Source: Pseudomonas vlassakiae (GTDB lineage Bacteria; Pseudomonadota; Gammaproteobacteria; Pseudomonadales; Pseudomonadaceae). From it: 64,000 nt of DNA. This document shows positions 63,458 through 64,000 of the stretch, in pieces. The DNA is taken from NCBI RefSeq assembly GCF_014269035.2, contig NZ_JABWRP020000005.1:124001-188000 (forward strand), given 5' to 3'. The notes below the pieces were generated by a model. It did not search any database. It worked only from the letters and a program-made list of their open reading frames with translations, and had not been told where the DNA came from. Position 1 is the stretch's first letter; every line of letters starts with the position of its first letter. The translations under genes were made by a program, and so were the position numbers.

Positions 63458-63646
63458 TCAGCACAGCTTCAGTTCGAAGAAGTTGTACTTGCCGCCGTTA
63501 CTGCCCCAGCTCACATGCAAGATCGAGCCTTGGCCATAGTTAACGACGCTGGCATCGGCGTGGTAGCCAAAAGCTGAAATGCCACCACTGACCTGTTCCA
63601 GTTCGTCATCGTCGAGTGTGCGCAGGTTTTCAAGTTCGGTATTCAC
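63458..63646 (-). CDS. Double-glycine-leader peptide, putative microcin/bacteriocin precursor
   Basis: A 62-residue precursor with a GTG start at 63646 and GAAGAGGA seven nt upstream. Residues 1-22 are a textbook double-glycine leader: LRTLDDDELEQVSGG matches L-x-x-L-x-x-x-E-L-x-x-V-x-G-G, cut after Gly-Gly by C39-peptidase ABC exporters. The predicted mature 40 residues begin ISAFGYHADASVV. They are rich in Gly, Ser, Asn, Tyr and Phe and end in a lone Cys. The gene is divergent from a HlyD/CvaA-like gene at 63908 and lies just past tRNA-Lys. No immunity gene is visible between it and the tRNA. It could also be a signalling peptide. The family is not one I recognise. Confidence 0.7.
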   Translation of the reverse strand: MNTELENLRTLDDDELEQVSGGISAFGYHADASVVNYGQGSILHVSWGSNGGKYNFFELKLC

Positions 63647-63750
63647 GGATGAGTCCTCTTCAAGTTGTGTTGTTCCGTCACCGGCAAAGCGTTTACCGGA
63701 CCTGGCAAATCATGTGAAGGGCCTGCCGCTTGAAGCAATAGCACGGGTGA

Positions 63751-63820
63751 CCTAGTGTCCTAGTGCCACAATGTGATGCCGTTCTCGCTGCGTCGCGCAC
63801 TAGTGCATCTGTACTAGTGC
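63751..63820. promoter_or_regulatory. Clustered CTAGTGC repeats between divergent peptide and exporter genes
   Basis: CCTAGTG at 63751-63757 and CCTAGTGCC at 63759-63767 form a close direct repeat. The palindrome GCACTAGTGC at 63797-63806 and another ACTAGTGC at 63813-63820 form a second pair. They occupy the middle of the 260-bp divergent intergenic region, so they look like operators for a regulator encoded outside the window. Confidence 0.55.
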
Positions 63821-63907
63821 CCGTTGTGACTGGCTTGATTAGTCTGGCCTGGCCCGAAGCCGGACTTGCTGCGGGCGATTTCGCAACTGCCAGTAGTAGG
63901 CCAGGGA

Positions 63908-64000
63908 ATGCTATTTCGTAAGGAAGCACTGCAATCAGGGGCACGCAACGACCTGGGCAGCGTGATATTGGTATCGCCACCCTCCTTGCGCATCGCCAGC
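63908..64000 (+). CDS. HlyD/CvaA-like membrane fusion protein, N-terminus only
   Basis: The frame is open from ATG 63908 to the window edge (31 codons). It reads MLFRKEALQSGARNDLG, then SVILVSPPSLRIAS, the typical opening of CvaA/HlyD-type membrane fusion proteins of peptide export systems (F-R-x-E-A-L, then G-x-V/I-x-L-x-x-P-x-S). AGGGA stands directly before the ATG with AGG further upstream. It is divergent from the double-glycine peptide gene. A C39-peptidase ABC transporter is predicted to follow outside the window. The call rests on a short segment. Confidence 0.6.
   Translation, partial: MLFRKEALQSGARNDLGSVILVSPPSLRIAS

Noticed and set aside
63693..63980. 95-codon minus-strand frame at the right edge
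   Set aside because: It overlaps the CTAGTGC control region and the better supported HlyD-like start on the other strand.

Overview
The window is chromosomal DNA of a GC-rich Pseudomonas of the P. putida/P. fluorescens type. The evidence is gene order (rpoS-rsmZ-fdxA-mutS, cinA-recA-recX, finR/fpr, proS-oprD, aspS-yebC-ruvCAB-ybgC-tolQRAB-oprL-cpoB-queE-queC-tRNA-Lys), a Gac/Rsm small RNA with an upstream GacA box, and P. putida-style REP inverted repeats. Most of the DNA is conserved core genome.

Layout. 1-3600: the rpoS 3' end, rsmZ, fdxA and mutS. 3757-4824: a GT-A-like glycosyltransferase. 4869-18778: a complete R-type tailocin (headless contractile phage tail) at the mutS/cinA locus. 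It has a LexA-like self-cleaving repressor, a TGCAT-repeat operator/promoter region, a holin, baseplate and spike genes, a fibre and its chaperone, sheath, tube, a frameshifted gpE/gpE' pair, tape measure, gpU/X/D, a GH19 endolysin and nested Rz/Rz1. No capsid, portal or terminase gene is present. 18876-21011: cinA, SOS-controlled recA and recX; RecA is the expected trigger for repressor cleavage. 21076-29702: housekeeping and regulatory genes (LOG protein, DTW protein, ErdR-like regulator, dgkA, finR/fpr, trmO, a divergent pseudouridine synthase, an acetyltransferase). 29899-33749: four co-oriented, poorly described genes (secreted His/Asp/Gly repeat protein, DUF6502-like protein, DUF5666-like protein with GGTG and VEK repeats, barrel-like exported protein). 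33820-41321: rimO, kup, and an MprF-type aminoacyl-phosphatidylglycerol synthase with a periplasmic AcvB/VirJ-type hydrolase. 41570-42037: three tandem initiator tRNAs. 42240-51022: SOS-controlled dinB, a lipoprotein, proS, an OprD porin, a HIT protein, slyX, a membrane-anchored cold-shock-domain protein, dps, an RHH protein and an FmdB protein. 51117-63213: aspS to queC, carrying translation, recombination, the Tol-Pal envelope machine and queuosine synthesis.

Right edge (63275-64000): just past tRNA-Lys, a known Pseudomonas island hotspot, there is a small gene whose product has a textbook double-glycine leader. It is divergent from the start of a HlyD/CvaA-like export protein that runs off the window. 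Clustered CTAGTGC repeats lie between them. This looks like the beginning of an undescribed microcin-type peptide export locus and is the strongest candidate for a new system. Next in interest are an RF2-like CTT TGA C +1 frameshift site joining the tailocin gpE and gpE' frames, and the exported-repeat-protein cluster at 29899-33749.
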